A stretch of 64,000 nucleotides of DNA from Kaistia dalseonensis (GTDB lineage: Bacteria > Pseudomonadota > Alphaproteobacteria > Rhizobiales > Kaistiaceae): positions 372,001 through 436,000 of the forward strand of contig NZ_JAUSVO010000005.1 of assembly GCF_030814715.1 (NCBI RefSeq). The letters are read 5' to 3'. Numbering within the stretch: the stretch's first letter is position 1; each line of letters starts with the position of its first letter. Shown in pieces: positions 54,069 to 63,058 of this stretch. The notes under the pieces were generated by a model that was given only the letters and a program-made list of their open reading frames with translations, was not told where the DNA came from and did not search any database. The position numbers were made by a program, and so were the translations under genes.

Positions 54069-54878
54069 ATGACCCTTCCCCGCCCCTATTGGCACGAGAT
54101 GCAGGCCCCCGACTTCCGTGATCCGTCGACGAAGGACTGGATCGCCATCCTGCCCGTCTGCGCCATCGAGCAGCATGGTCCGCATTTGCCCGTCTTCACG
54201 GATGCCTGCATCGGCGGCGGCCTGATGAAGCGGGTGGTCGAGCTCCTGCCCGAGGATCTGCCGGCAACGTTCCTGCCGCTGCAGTCGATCGGCAAGTCGA
54301 ACGAACACATCTCCTCGCCCGGCACGCTGACCTTCACATGGGAAACCGTGACCAAGATGTGGATCGAGATCGGTGACAGCGTGGCGCGCGCCGGCGTGCG
54401 CAAGCTGGTGCTGGTCAATTCCCATGGCGGCAATGTGCCGATCGTCGACATCGTCGCGCGCGAACTCAGGATCAAATACGACATGCAGGTCGTCGTGACG
54501 GCATGGTCGCGCTTCGGCCAACCGGCCGGCCTGTTCCTCGACGAGGAGAGCTTCTACGGCATCCATGGCGGCGACATGGAGACATCGGTAATGCTCCATC
54601 TGCGGCCCGATCTGGTGAAAATGGACAAGGCCGAAGATTTCCGCTCCACCCAATTGAATCTCATGCAGGAATTCGAGCATCTGCGCTTCCATGGCACGGT
54701 CGCGACCATGGGCTGGAAGGCGCAGGACCTCAATCCGGCCGGCGCCGTCGGCAATGCGGCGCGCGCGACCGCCGAAAAGGGCAAGATCGTCGTCGAGCAT
54801 CAGGCGCTGGCCTTCGTCCAACTCCTGAAGGACGTTGCGGCATTCGATCCAGACCGTCTCTGGCATCCGCCCGTCTGA
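54069..54878 (+). CDS. Creatininase-family amidohydrolase
   Basis: The 269-residue protein has the creatininase/MftE-like metal site: LPVCAIEQHGPHLPVFTD (Glu and His), VLVNSHGGNVPIVD and YGIHGGDMETSVMLHLRP (His and Glu). NEHISSPGTLTF is also typical. Family members open creatinine or act on formylaminopyrimidine-type amide bonds with two metal ions. It follows the odd small gene by 9 bp and the two deaminases, so it likely takes part in degrading the same nitrogen compound. The substrate is not certain. Confidence 0.87.
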   Translation: MTLPRPYWHEMQAPDFRDPSTKDWIAILPVCAIEQHGPHLPVFTDACIGGGLMKRVVELLPEDLPATFLPLQSIGKSNEHISSPGTLTFTWETVTKMWIEIGDSVARAGVRKLVLVNSHGGNVPIVDIVARELRIKYDMQVVVTAWSRFGQPAGLFLDEESFYGIHGGDMETSVMLHLRPDLVKMDKAEDFRSTQLNLMQEFEHLRFHGTVATMGWKAQDLNPAGAVGNAARATAEKGKIVVEHQALAFVQLLKDVAAFDPDRLWHPPV

Positions 54879-54977
54879 TTGCGATTGTGACAGTGATTTC
54901 GCTTGGGAAATCGACCGGGCGATCGCTAGACTAGATGCTGACGCGACGGTTTCGCCGCGGGTCCCCGGGGGCGGGCA

Positions 54978-55904
54978 TTGGTCGACATCGTTATTTCAGA
55001 GTTCATGCACAAGCATGCGGTCGCGGAGCTTTCGCGCGACTTCGAGGTCCATTACGAGCCGACGCTCGGCATGGACCCCACTGCGCTCGGACGCCTTCTG
55101 CGCCGGGCGAGCGGCCTGATCGTCCGCGACCGGACCGAGATCGACATTCCGCTGATCGCCGACGCGATCGCGCTTCGCGTCATCGGCCAGGTCGGCTCGC
55201 CGGCCGGCAATATCGATACGCTGAGCTGCGAGACGCGGGGGATCCAGGTGATCCGCGCGCCGGACATGGTTGCCGACGCGATCGGCGAATATGTCATCGC
55301 CGCGGCGCTGATGCTCACGCGCGGCACCTTCTTCGCCACGCGTGACGTCGTGAACGGCAAATGGCCGCGGGGCCATCTGGTCGGGCGCGAGATCGGCGGG
55401 CGCACGCTCGGCCTGATCGGCTTCGATTTCGGCGCCCGTGCGGCGGCGAGCCGCGCCCGCGCACTCGGCATGAAGGTGATCGGCTGGGACCCGTTCCTGA
55501 AGCCGGACCACCCGGTATGGCACGATACGGAGCGGACCGATCTCGATCCGCTGATCGCGGAGGCCGACGTCGTCAGCGTGCATCTGCCGGCGCGGCCGGA
55601 GCTGAAGGGCCGCCTCGGCGCGATGGCGCTCAACCGCATGAAGGCGGGTTCCGTGCTGATCTCGGTCGGCGGCGCCGGCATCATCGACGAGGCGACGGTG
55701 GCAAACCTGCTCTCAGCCGGCCATCTGCGCGGCGCGGCGCTCGACAGCTTCGAAAGCGAGCCGCTGACGATCGAATCCGGCATTGTTTTCGCCGGCGTGC
55801 CCAACCTGATCCTCACCCCGCATATCGCCGATCTGACCCTCGAATCCCATTGGCGCTCCTCTGAATCGATTGTGGAGAAAGTCCGAAGCGCTTTGAGCAG
55901 TTGA
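54978..55904 (+). CDS. D-2-hydroxyacid dehydrogenase-like protein with degenerate active-site motifs
   Basis: The start is a TTG at 54978, after GGGGGCGGG; the protein is 308 residues beginning VDIVISEFMHKHAVAELS. It has the two-domain 2-hydroxyacid dehydrogenase fold. The NAD motif reads GLIGFDFGARAAA, where GxGxxG should be, so the second Gly is replaced by Asp. The catalytic Arg motif (ARGGxVDE) is ISVGGAGIIDEATV and has no Arg. The Glu (LDSFESEP) and His (LTPHIADLT) of the triad remain. The enzyme may be inactive, or may have a new specificity. Confidence 0.8.
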   Translation: MVDIVISEFMHKHAVAELSRDFEVHYEPTLGMDPTALGRLLRRASGLIVRDRTEIDIPLIADAIALRVIGQVGSPAGNIDTLSCETRGIQVIRAPDMVADAIGEYVIAAALMLTRGTFFATRDVVNGKWPRGHLVGREIGGRTLGLIGFDFGARAAASRARALGMKVIGWDPFLKPDHPVWHDTERTDLDPLIAEADVVSVHLPARPELKGRLGAMALNRMKAGSVLISVGGAGIIDEATVANLLSAGHLRGAALDSFESEPLTIESGIVFAGVPNLILTPHIADLTLESHWRSSESIVEKVRSALSS

Positions 55905-56054
55905 TCACACGCGAAAATTGCCTCTTGCATTCGCTCGCGGCCTCGGCTCGATTGAAGCCTTATCGCCAGATCGAGATCCCGCAATAAGAAGGGGTCCGCT
56001 GCAGTGGCGAATTCAGTTGAGCGCCGCGTTGGCGCTCGCCAGGGGAGTTTGAAC

Positions 56055-57644
56055 ATGCATAAGCTGACCCGCCTTTTGGCGGCAACCATGCTCGTGAGTG
56101 GCCTTGCGACGGCCGCCGAGGCCAAGACGCTGGTCTATTGCGCCGAAGGCAGCCCGGAGAACTTCAATCCGCAGATCAATACGACCGGCACGTCGCTCGA
56201 CGCGGCCCGTCCGGCCTTCAACCAGCTCGTCCAGTTCGAGCCCGGAACGACGAATGTCGTCCCCGGCCTCGCCGAAAAGTGGGACGTCTCGGCCGACGGC
56301 CTCGAAGTCACGTTCCACCTGCGCAAGGGCGTGAAGTTCCATTCGGTCAAGGGCTTCGCCCCGACCCGCGACTTCAACGCCGACGACGTGCTGTTCTCGT
56401 TCAATCGCCAGTGGAAGGACGACAACCCCTACCACAAGGTGTCTGGCGGCGCTTATGACTACTTCAACGACATGGGCATGCCCGACCTGATCAAGTCGAT
56501 CGACAAGGTCGACGACTACACGGTCAAGTTCACGCTGGCTCGTCCCGAGGCTCCGTTCCTCGCCAATCTCGCCATGGACTTCGCCACCATCCTCTCGGCC
56601 GAATATGCCGACGCGATGCTGAAGGCCGGAACGCCCGAGCAGGTCGACCAGGTTCCGGTCGGCACCGGCCCGTTCTCCTTCGTCGCGTACCAGAAGGACG
56701 CCGTGATCCGTTACAAGGCGTTCCCGGATTACTGGGCCGGCAAGCCGAAGATCGACGATCTCGTCTTCGCGATCACCAAGGATCCGACCGCGCGCTGGGC
56801 CAAGGTCCAGAAGGGCGAATGCCACATCATGGGCTATCCGAATCCGGCCGATCTCGAAGCGATCGGCAAGGATCCGAATGTCGACCTGATGCAGCAGGCG
56901 GGCCTCAATATCGGCTACCTCGCCTTCAACGTCACCAAGAAGCCCTTCGACGATAAGCGCGTGCGCCTCGCCGTCACCTATGCGATCGACAAGGACGCGA
57001 TCCTCAAGGACGTCTATCTCGGCGCCGGCCAGCCCGCCAAGAACCTCATCCCGCCGACGATCTGGGGCTACAACGACAAGATCGTCGACTATCCGCATGA
57101 TGTCGAGAAGGCCAAGGAGCTCCTGAAGGAGGCTGGTCTCGAGAACGGCTTCGAGACCGATCTCTGGTGGATGCCCGTCCAGCGGCCGTACAATCCGAAC
57201 GCCAAGCGCGTGGCGGAAATCATGCAGGCCGACCTCGCCAAGCTCAACATCAAGGCGAATCTCGTTTCCTATGAATGGGGCGAATATCGCAAGCGCCTGC
57301 AGGCGGGCGAGCACCAGATGGGCCAGCTCGGCTGGACCGGCGATAATGGCGATCCGGACAATTTCTTCTTCCTGCTCGGTTGCGATGCGGCCCGCCCCGG
57401 CGGACAGAACCTCGCCAAATGGTGCAACAAGGACTTCGACGACAAGTTGAAGCAGGCGCGCCGCATCACCGACAAGGCCGAGCGCACCAAGCTCTATGAG
57501 GAGATGCAGGTCATCGCCCATGACGAGGTGCCGGTGTTCAACATCGCCCACTCGGTCGTGTTCGAGCCCGTACGGAAGGAAGTCGTCGGCTACAAGGTCA
57601 GCCCGCTGGGCCGCCACGAATTCACCGACGTCGACCTGAAATAG
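56055..57644 (+). CDS. dppA: Dipeptide ABC transporter substrate-binding protein
   Basis: ATG 56055 lies eight bases after AGGGGAG, giving 529 residues with a signal peptide (MHKLTRLLAATMLVSGLATA, cleavage after AEA). The mature start KTLVYCAEGSPENFNPQINT, the segments NPYHKVSGGAYDYFNDMGMP, RPEAPFLANLAMDFATILS, KNLIPPTIWGYND and MPVQRPYNPNAKR, and the end VFEPVRKEVVGYKVSPLGRH all correspond to E. coli DppA. It binds dipeptides, and in some species heme precursors. It heads dppABCDF, with a mosaic repeat between dppA and dppB. Confidence 0.95.
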   Translation: MHKLTRLLAATMLVSGLATAAEAKTLVYCAEGSPENFNPQINTTGTSLDAARPAFNQLVQFEPGTTNVVPGLAEKWDVSADGLEVTFHLRKGVKFHSVKGFAPTRDFNADDVLFSFNRQWKDDNPYHKVSGGAYDYFNDMGMPDLIKSIDKVDDYTVKFTLARPEAPFLANLAMDFATILSAEYADAMLKAGTPEQVDQVPVGTGPFSFVAYQKDAVIRYKAFPDYWAGKPKIDDLVFAITKDPTARWAKVQKGECHIMGYPNPADLEAIGKDPNVDLMQQAGLNIGYLAFNVTKKPFDDKRVRLAVTYAIDKDAILKDVYLGAGQPAKNLIPPTIWGYNDKIVDYPHDVEKAKELLKEAGLENGFETDLWWMPVQRPYNPNAKRVAEIMQADLAKLNIKANLVSYEWGEYRKRLQAGEHQMGQLGWTGDNGDPDNFFFLLGCDAARPGGQNLAKWCNKDFDDKLKQARRITDKAERTKLYEEMQVIAHDEVPVFNIAHSVVFEPVRKEVVGYKVSPLGRHEFTDVDLK

Positions 57645-57691
57645 CCTCTCGCAGGCATATGGACCGATGACGGGGGACGCACCACACCTCC

Positions 57692-57778
57692 GTCATCCCG
57701 GGCGAAGCACAGTGCAGACCCGGGATCCATCCTGCTCCGGTCCGGAGCAGGATGGATCCCCGCTTTCGCGGGGATGAC
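57692..57778. repeat. Palindromic intergenic mosaic element, copy 2 (between dppA and dppB)
   Basis: GTCATCCC and GGGATGAC bound the element, which is inverted relative to the copy at 2881-2960. The CCCGGGCGAAG-type end is now on the left and the CCCCGCTTTCGCGGGG hairpin on the right. Inside is GATCCATCCTGCTCCGG-t-CCGGAGCAGGATGGATC, a perfect 17-bp inverted repeat. The right arm is read as MDPRFRGDD in the frame of dppB, which explains the false upstream extension of that gene. Confidence 0.85.
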
Positions 57779-57820
57779 GTCGGCAGGCGCAAGAACCGTC
57801 TCGGCCGCCACGGACATACC

Positions 57821-58831
57821 ATGCTCGGTTTCATCATCCGACGCACGCTTCTGGTCGTCCCGACCTTTTTGGCGATCGCGTTCCTGACCTTTGTTGCGAT
57901 CCGCCTGGTTCCCGGCGATCCGATCGAGGTGCGCACCGGCGAGCGCGGCATTTCTCCCGAACGCCTCGCCGAATTCCGCCATCAGCTTGGCCTCGACCAG
58001 CCGGTGTGGAAGCAATTCCTCGACTATCTCTGGCAACTCGCCCATGGCGATTTCGGTACGTCGATCTCGACGCATGCGCCCGTCCTGAGCGAATTCGCGA
58101 CGCTCTTTCCGGCGACGCTGGAGCTCGCCTTCTGCGCGATGGTGTTCGCGGTCGTGCTCGGCATTCCAGCCGGCGTGATCGCGGCGACGCGGCGCGGGAC
58201 CTTCCTCGACTATTCGCTGATGGGCGTCGCGCTGACCGGCTTTTCCATGCCGATCTTCTGGTGGGGCCTGCTGCTGATCCTGTTCTTCTCGGTCAATCTC
58301 GACCTGACCCCCGTCTCGGGCCGGATCGACCTGCTCTATTATTTCGAGCCCGTCACCGGCTTCATGCTGATCGACAGCCTCCTCTCCGACCAGGACGGCG
58401 CCTTCCTTTCGGCCGTGTCGCATCTGATCCTGCCGACGATCGTGCTGGGCACCATCCCGCTCGCGACCATCGCGCGCATGACGCGCTCCGCCATGCTGGA
58501 AGTGCTGGGCGAGGATTATGTTCGCACGGCCCGGGCCAAGGGCCTGTCGCCATTTCGCGTCGTCGGCATCCACGCGCTGCGCAATGCGCTGATCCCGGTC
58601 GTGACGGTCATCGGCCTGCAGGTCGGCGCGCTGATGGCCGGCGCGGTGCTGACGGAATACATCTTCTCCTGGCCCGGCATCGGCACCTGGCTGATCGAAT
58701 CGATCCAGCGCCGCGACTATCCCGTGCTCCAGGGCGGCGTGCTGCTGATCTCCGGCATCGTGATCGTGATCAACATCCTGGTCGACCTGCTCTACGGCGT
58801 GCTCAACCCGAGGATCCGCCATGCCCGCTGA
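57821..58831 (+). CDS. dppB: Dipeptide ABC transporter permease
   Basis: ATG 57821 (MLGFIIRRTLLVVPTFLAIA) gives 336 residues, the usual DppB length. The frame upstream is only the mosaic repeat. FVAIRLVPGDPIEVRTGERG, GDFGTSISTHAPV, and the EAA-like region DYVRTARAKGLSPFRVVGIHALRNALIPVV are standard for the DppB/OppB group, as is the C-terminal VDLLYGVLNPRI. It overlaps dppC by 11 bp. Confidence 0.95.
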   Translation: MLGFIIRRTLLVVPTFLAIAFLTFVAIRLVPGDPIEVRTGERGISPERLAEFRHQLGLDQPVWKQFLDYLWQLAHGDFGTSISTHAPVLSEFATLFPATLELAFCAMVFAVVLGIPAGVIAATRRGTFLDYSLMGVALTGFSMPIFWWGLLLILFFSVNLDLTPVSGRIDLLYYFEPVTGFMLIDSLLSDQDGAFLSAVSHLILPTIVLGTIPLATIARMTRSAMLEVLGEDYVRTARAKGLSPFRVVGIHALRNALIPVVTVIGLQVGALMAGAVLTEYIFSWPGIGTWLIESIQRRDYPVLQGGVLLISGIVIVINILVDLLYGVLNPRIRHAR

Positions 58832-59726
58832 CACGACCGCCTCCGCGCCGCGCGTCGAGACCCCGCCCGGACCGATCGCCGCCTTCTTTCGAGATTTCTC
58901 CGAAAACCGGGCGGCACTTCTCGGTCTGATCATCCTGAGCCTGCTGGTTCTGGTTGCGATCTTCGCCAACTTCATCGCGCCCTATGGCCCGAGCGAGCAG
59001 TTCCGCGAGTTCACCCGCATCCCGCCCGCCTGGGTCGAAGGCGGCAACCGCGCCTTCCTGCTCGGCACCGACGAGATCGGCCGCGACATGCTTTCGCGCC
59101 TGATCTTCGGCGCACGGCTCTCGCTCTTCATCGGCTTGTCCGTCGTCGTCGCCTCGATGATCGCCGGCATCGTGCTCGGCCTCGTCGCCGCCTTCGCGCC
59201 TGGCTGGCCGTCGATCGTCATCATGCGCGCCATGGACGTGATCCTCTCGGTGCCGAGCCTGTTGCTCGCCATCGTCATCGTCGCGATCATCGGCCCGAGC
59301 CTGACCAACACGATCGTGGCGATCACGGTCGTCTATCTGCCGAACTATGTCCGTCTCGTCCGAGCCTCCGCGCTTTCGGAAAAGACGCGCGACTATGTGG
59401 TGGCGGCGCGCGTCGCCGGCGCCGGCACGCTGCGCATCATGTTCATCACGGTGCTGCCGAACTGCATGGCGCCGATCATCGTCCAGGCGGCCCTGACCAT
59501 CTCGAACGCCATCCTGGAGGCCGCCGCGCTCGGCTTCCTCGGCCTCGGCGCGCAGCCGCCCTCGCCGGAATGGGGCGCGATGCTCGCCTCCGCGCGCGAA
59601 TTCCTGCAGAGCGCATCCTGGATCGTCACCGAGCCCGGCCTCGCCATCCTGATCACGGTCCTCTCGATCAACCTCGTCGGCGACGGCCTGCGCGACGCAC
59701 TCGATCCCAAGATGCGGAGGAGCTGA
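58821..59726 (+). CDS. dppC: Dipeptide ABC transporter permease
   Basis: The 301-residue protein shows the DppC N-terminal cytoplasmic stretch, helix ALLGLIILSLLVLVAIFANFIAPYGP, LGTDEIGRDMLSRLIFGARLSLFIGL and the loop DYVVAARVAGAGTLRIMFITVLPNCMAPI. The end LVGDGLRDALDPKMRRS is diagnostic. It begins inside dppB and ends one base before dppD, so the whole set is one transcript. Confidence 0.96.
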   Translation: MPADTTASAPRVETPPGPIAAFFRDFSENRAALLGLIILSLLVLVAIFANFIAPYGPSEQFREFTRIPPAWVEGGNRAFLLGTDEIGRDMLSRLIFGARLSLFIGLSVVVASMIAGIVLGLVAAFAPGWPSIVIMRAMDVILSVPSLLLAIVIVAIIGPSLTNTIVAITVVYLPNYVRLVRASALSEKTRDYVVAARVAGAGTLRIMFITVLPNCMAPIIVQAALTISNAILEAAALGFLGLGAQPPSPEWGAMLASAREFLQSASWIVTEPGLAILITVLSINLVGDGLRDALDPKMRRS

Positions 59727-59727
59727 A

Positions 59728-60735
59728 ATGGCGCTGCTTGAGATTTCCGACCTCACGGTGGAGTTCAAGACCGGCGGCGGGCAGTTCCGCGCCGTCGACA
59801 GTGTTTCCCTCTCGGTCGACAAGAGCGAGATCCTGGCGATCGTCGGCGAATCCGGCTCCGGCAAATCCGTCGCCATGCTCGCCGTCATGGGCCTGCTGCC
59901 CTGGACGGCGACGGTTACCGCCAAGACGCTCGCATTCGACGGCCGCGATCTCCTGAGCCTGACGCCGCGCGAACGGCGCCGGCTGATCGGCAAGGACATC
60001 GCCATGATCTTCCAGGAGCCGATGTCGAGCCTCAACCCGTGCTTCACGGTCGGCTACCAGATCGGTGAGAGCCTGAAGGTCCATCTCGGTCTCGACAAGG
60101 CCGCGCGCAAGCAGCGCTCGCTCGAATTGCTCGCCTCGGTCGGCATTCCTGATCCGGAGCGACGCCTGACCGCCTTCCCACACCAGCTCTCCGGCGGCAT
60201 GAGCCAGCGCGTCATGATCGCGATCGCGCTCGCCTGCCGGCCAAAGCTGATCATCGCCGATGAACCGACGACCGCGCTCGATGTCACCATCCAGGCACAG
60301 ATCCTCGAACTGCTCGTCTCGCTGCAGAAAGAGACCGGCACCGGCCTCGTCCTGATCACGCACGACATGGGCGTCGTCGCCGAGACGGCCGAGCGAGTCT
60401 CCGTCCATTATGCCGGGCAGAAGATCGAGGAACAGCCGGTGCGCGAGCTCTTCGCCGATCCGCATCATCCCTATACGGCCGCGCTGCTTGCAGCCTTGCC
60501 GGAACGCGCCAAGGGTCGTCGCCTGCCTTCGATCCCCGGTGTCGTGCCCGGCCAGTTCGACCGGCCGCCGGCCTGCCTGTTCGAGCCGCGCTGCCACTTT
60601 GCGACCGAACGCTGTCGCGAAAAGGCGCCGCCGCGCCAGGGCGCCATCGCCGGCTTAGCGCTCTGTCATTACCCGCTGACGCATGGTCGCCCGGTCGGCC
60701 ATCCCCACCCCGAAGGCCGGGAGATCGCAGCATGA
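59728..60735 (+). CDS. dppD: Dipeptide ABC transporter ATP-binding protein
   Basis: The 335-residue protein has Walker [20 protein letters not shown]-loop [13 protein letters not shown], signature [17 protein letters not shown], Walker [13 protein letters not shown] and H-loop [11 protein letters not shown]. The C-terminal oligopeptide-transport tail carries a Cys-rich [20 protein letters not shown] motif, a typical DppD Fe-S-type tail. It overlaps dppF by 4 bp. Confidence 0.96.
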   Translation: MALLEISDLTVEFKTGGGQFRAVDSVSLSVDKSEILAIVGESGSGKSVAMLAVMGLLPWTATVTAKTLAFDGRDLLSLTPRERRRLIGKDIAMIFQEPMSSLNPCFTVGYQIGESLKVHLGLDKAARKQRSLELLASVGIPDPERRLTAFPHQLSGGMSQRVMIAIALACRPKLIIADEPTTALDVTIQAQILELLVSLQKETGTGLVLITHDMGVVAETAERVSVHYAGQKIEEQPVRELFADPHHPYTAALLAALPERAKGRRLPSIPGVVPGQFDRPPACLFEPRCHFATERCREKAPPRQGAIAGLALCHYPLTHGRPVGHPHPEGREIAA

Positions 60736-61742
60736 ATGCTCCCGTCGCCCTCGAGGCGAGCCATCTCGCACGATTCTACGAGGTGAGCCGCGGCGCCTTC
60801 CGTCCGAGCGCGACGATCAGGGCGCTGGCCGAGGCCAGTTTCGTGCTCGAGGCGGGCCGGACGCTCGCGGTTGTCGGCGAATCCGGCTGCGGCAAGTCGA
60901 CGCTCGCCCGTCTCGTGACCATGATCGAGCCGCCAAGCGCCGGCCGGCTGATGATCGGTGATACCGACATCGCCTCCGCCGACCATGCGGCGCTGAAGAA
61001 GCTGCGGTCCGAAGTCCAGATCGTCTTCCAGAATCCTTATGGCTCGCTCAATCCGCGCCAGAAGATCGGCGACGCTTTGGCCGAGCCGCTCCTGATCAAC
61101 CGCAAGTCCATGAGCGCGAGCGAGCGCCGCGCGGCCGTGCTCGACATGCTGAAGCGCGTCGGCCTCAGGCCCGAGCATATTGATCGCTATCCGCACATGT
61201 TCTCGGGCGGCCAGCGCCAGAGGATCGCGATCGCGCGCGCGCTGATGCTGCGGCCGAAGATCCTGGTGCTCGACGAGCCGGTCTCCGCGCTCGACGTTTC
61301 GGTCCAGGCGCAGGTGCTCAATCTCCTGGTCGAATTGCAGGAGAGCCTCGGCCTCTCCTACCTCTTCATCAGCCACGGCCTCTCGGTCGTGCGCCACATG
61401 GCCGACGAGATCGTCGTGATGTATCTCGGCCGGATCGTCGAGAAGGCACCGCGCGAGAAGCTCTTCGCCGAGCCGCTGCACCCCTATACGCAGGCCCTTC
61501 TCTCGGCGACCCCGGTCGCCGATCCCGACCGTCACCGCGACCGCATCCGCCTGAAGGGCGAACTCCCCTCCCCCTTCAACCCGCCGCAAGGCTGCGCCTT
61601 CCACCCGCGCTGCCCGCTCGCCTTCGATCGCTGCCGCGTCGAGCGGCCGGAGCTCGCATGGCATGGCGAGACGCAGGTGGCGTGCTGGGCGGTGGACAGG
61701 GATAGCGCCGCGCGGTCGAAGGCCAAGCCGGGGGTGGCCTGA
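60732..61742 (+). CDS. dppF: Dipeptide ABC transporter ATP-binding protein
   Basis: The 336-residue partner ATPase has Walker A VGESGCGKSTLARLV, Q-loop IVFQNPYGSLNPRQKI, signature FSGGQRQRIAIARALM, Walker B ILVLDEPVSALD and H-loop FISHGLSVVR. GCAFHPRCPLAFDRC gives the C-terminal Cys-rich motif. It closes the dpp operon, and no terminator is obvious before the cobW-like promoter. Confidence 0.95.
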   Translation: MNAPVALEASHLARFYEVSRGAFRPSATIRALAEASFVLEAGRTLAVVGESGCGKSTLARLVTMIEPPSAGRLMIGDTDIASADHAALKKLRSEVQIVFQNPYGSLNPRQKIGDALAEPLLINRKSMSASERRAAVLDMLKRVGLRPEHIDRYPHMFSGGQRQRIAIARALMLRPKILVLDEPVSALDVSVQAQVLNLLVELQESLGLSYLFISHGLSVVRHMADEIVVMYLGRIVEKAPREKLFAEPLHPYTQALLSATPVADPDRHRDRIRLKGELPSPFNPPQGCAFHPRCPLAFDRCRVERPELAWHGETQVACWAVDRDSAARSKAKPGVA

Positions 61743-61749
61743 ACATTGT

Positions 61750-61788
61750 TGCATCCCTGATGCAATCCGGGCGGACATCGCCTATATC
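61750..61788 (+). promoter_or_regulatory. Probable promoter with overlapping inverted repeat upstream of the CobW-family gene
   Basis: TTGCATC-CCT-GATGCAA at 61750-61766 is a perfect 7-bp inverted repeat. CTATAT at 61783-61788 fits an alphaproteobacterial -10 box, and the right arm of the repeat covers its -35 region, as a repressor site would. A zinc repressor such as Zur is a natural candidate for a COG0523 gene, but the sequence does not resemble the rhizobial Zur box I know, so the regulator is unknown. Confidence 0.5.
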
Positions 61789-61845
61789 ACTGGCCTCGTC
61801 CTTCCCCTTTCGCGTAGGGCTCAAATCCGCGCTGGAGACTCATTC

Positions 61846-62901
61846 ATGACGGAAACCCAGATCCCGGTCACCGTGCTCACCGGCTATCTCGGCGCCGGCA
61901 AGACGACGCTGTTGAACCGCATTCTCTCGGAAAACCACGGCAAGAAATACGCCGTCGTCGTCAACGAGTTCGGCGAGATCGGCATCGACAACGACCTCAT
62001 CGTCGAAAGCGACGAAGAGATCTACGAGATGAATAATGGCTGCGTCTGCTGCACCGTGCGCGGCGACCTGATCCGTGTCGTCGAAGGCCTGATGAAGCGC
62101 CCCGGCGGCTTTGACGGCATCCTGGTCGAGACGACGGGCCTCGCCAATCCGGCACCGGTCGCGCAGACCTTCTTCATGGATGACGACGTCCGCGCCAAGT
62201 CGAAGCTCGACGCGGTCGTGACCGTTGCCGACGCCAAGAACCTGCTGACCCGGCTCGACGATGCGCCGGAAGCCGAGGAGCAGATCGCGTTTGCCGATGT
62301 CGTCGTGCTGAACAAGACCGATCTGGTCAGCGCCCAGCAGCTCGACGCTGTCGAGAAGCGCATTCGCGAGATCAATCCGCATGCGACGATCCACCGGACC
62401 GAGCGCTGCGCCATCGACCTGACCAAGGTGCTCGATCGCGGCGCCTTCGATCTCGACCGCATCCTGACGCTCGACCCCGAGTTCCTCGAGGCCGACGAGC
62501 ACGACCACGATCATGACCATCATGATCACGACCATGACCACGATCACGATCATCACCACCATGATCATGACCACGACCATCACCACCATCCGCGCCATGA
62601 CGATTCGGTGTTCAGTGTCTCGCTGCGCGGCGGCACGCTCGATCCGAACAAGTTCTTCCCATGGATCCAGCAGGTGACGCAGGTCGAGGGTCCGAACATA
62701 TTGCGGCTGAAGGGCATCCTCTCGATGGATCGCGACCCGGACCGCTATGTGCTGCAGGGCGTGCACATGATCGTCGAGGGCACGCATCAGCGCCCTTGGA
62801 AGGACGACGAGAAGCGCGAGAGCCGCCTCGTCTTCATCGGCCGCAAGCTGAATGAAGAGGCGCTGAGACAGAGCTTCGAGGCCTGCCTGATCGCGGCCTG
62901 A
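61846..62901 (+). CDS. CobW/COG0523-family GTP-dependent metallochaperone with His-rich insert
   Basis: From ATG 61846 the protein is 351 residues. The GTPase domain has Walker A GYLGAGKTT at residues 13-21, the metal-binding GCVCC at 65-69 (CxCC), an ETTGLANPAPV switch and NKTD at 156-159. Residues 219-251 consist almost only of His and Asp, a metal-binding spacer, before a C-terminal CobW_C domain (FSVSLRGGTLDPNKFFPWI). COG0523 proteins deliver or ration metal, often zinc, and a His-rich spacer favours zinc. It is followed by a WD40 gene on the same strand. Zinc is inferred. Confidence 0.9.
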   Translation: MTETQIPVTVLTGYLGAGKTTLLNRILSENHGKKYAVVVNEFGEIGIDNDLIVESDEEIYEMNNGCVCCTVRGDLIRVVEGLMKRPGGFDGILVETTGLANPAPVAQTFFMDDDVRAKSKLDAVVTVADAKNLLTRLDDAPEAEEQIAFADVVVLNKTDLVSAQQLDAVEKRIREINPHATIHRTERCAIDLTKVLDRGAFDLDRILTLDPEFLEADEHDHDHDHHDHDHDHDHDHHHHDHDHDHHHHPRHDDSVFSVSLRGGTLDPNKFFPWIQQVTQVEGPNILRLKGILSMDRDPDRYVLQGVHMIVEGTHQRPWKDDEKRESRLVFIGRKLNEEALRQSFEACLIAA

Positions 62902-62933
62902 GGCCTGGGCTTCGGCCCCGCCCAACGGACAAT

Positions 62934-62960
62934 TCATCGCCGGCGCCAAGCCGGCGATGA
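62934..62960. repeat. Inverted repeat between cobW-like and WD40 genes
   Basis: TCATCGCCGGC and GCCGGCGATGA form a perfect 11-bp stem with a 5-nt loop. No T-run follows, so it is probably an mRNA-processing or partial termination structure, not a full terminator. Confidence 0.55.
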
Positions 62961-63058
62961 TGAGCGGATGGCTCCTTGGCCTCTCCCCCTGTCGCCGAAG
63001 CCGGCCGCAAGCCGGCTCGCAGACCACCTCTCGACCACCCCATAGAAGAACGATTGCT

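Noticed and set aside
57752..57820. Upstream extension of dppB beginning MDPRFRGDD
   Set aside because: The stretch is the right arm of the palindromic mosaic element read in frame. DppB proteins start at the following MLGFIIRR.
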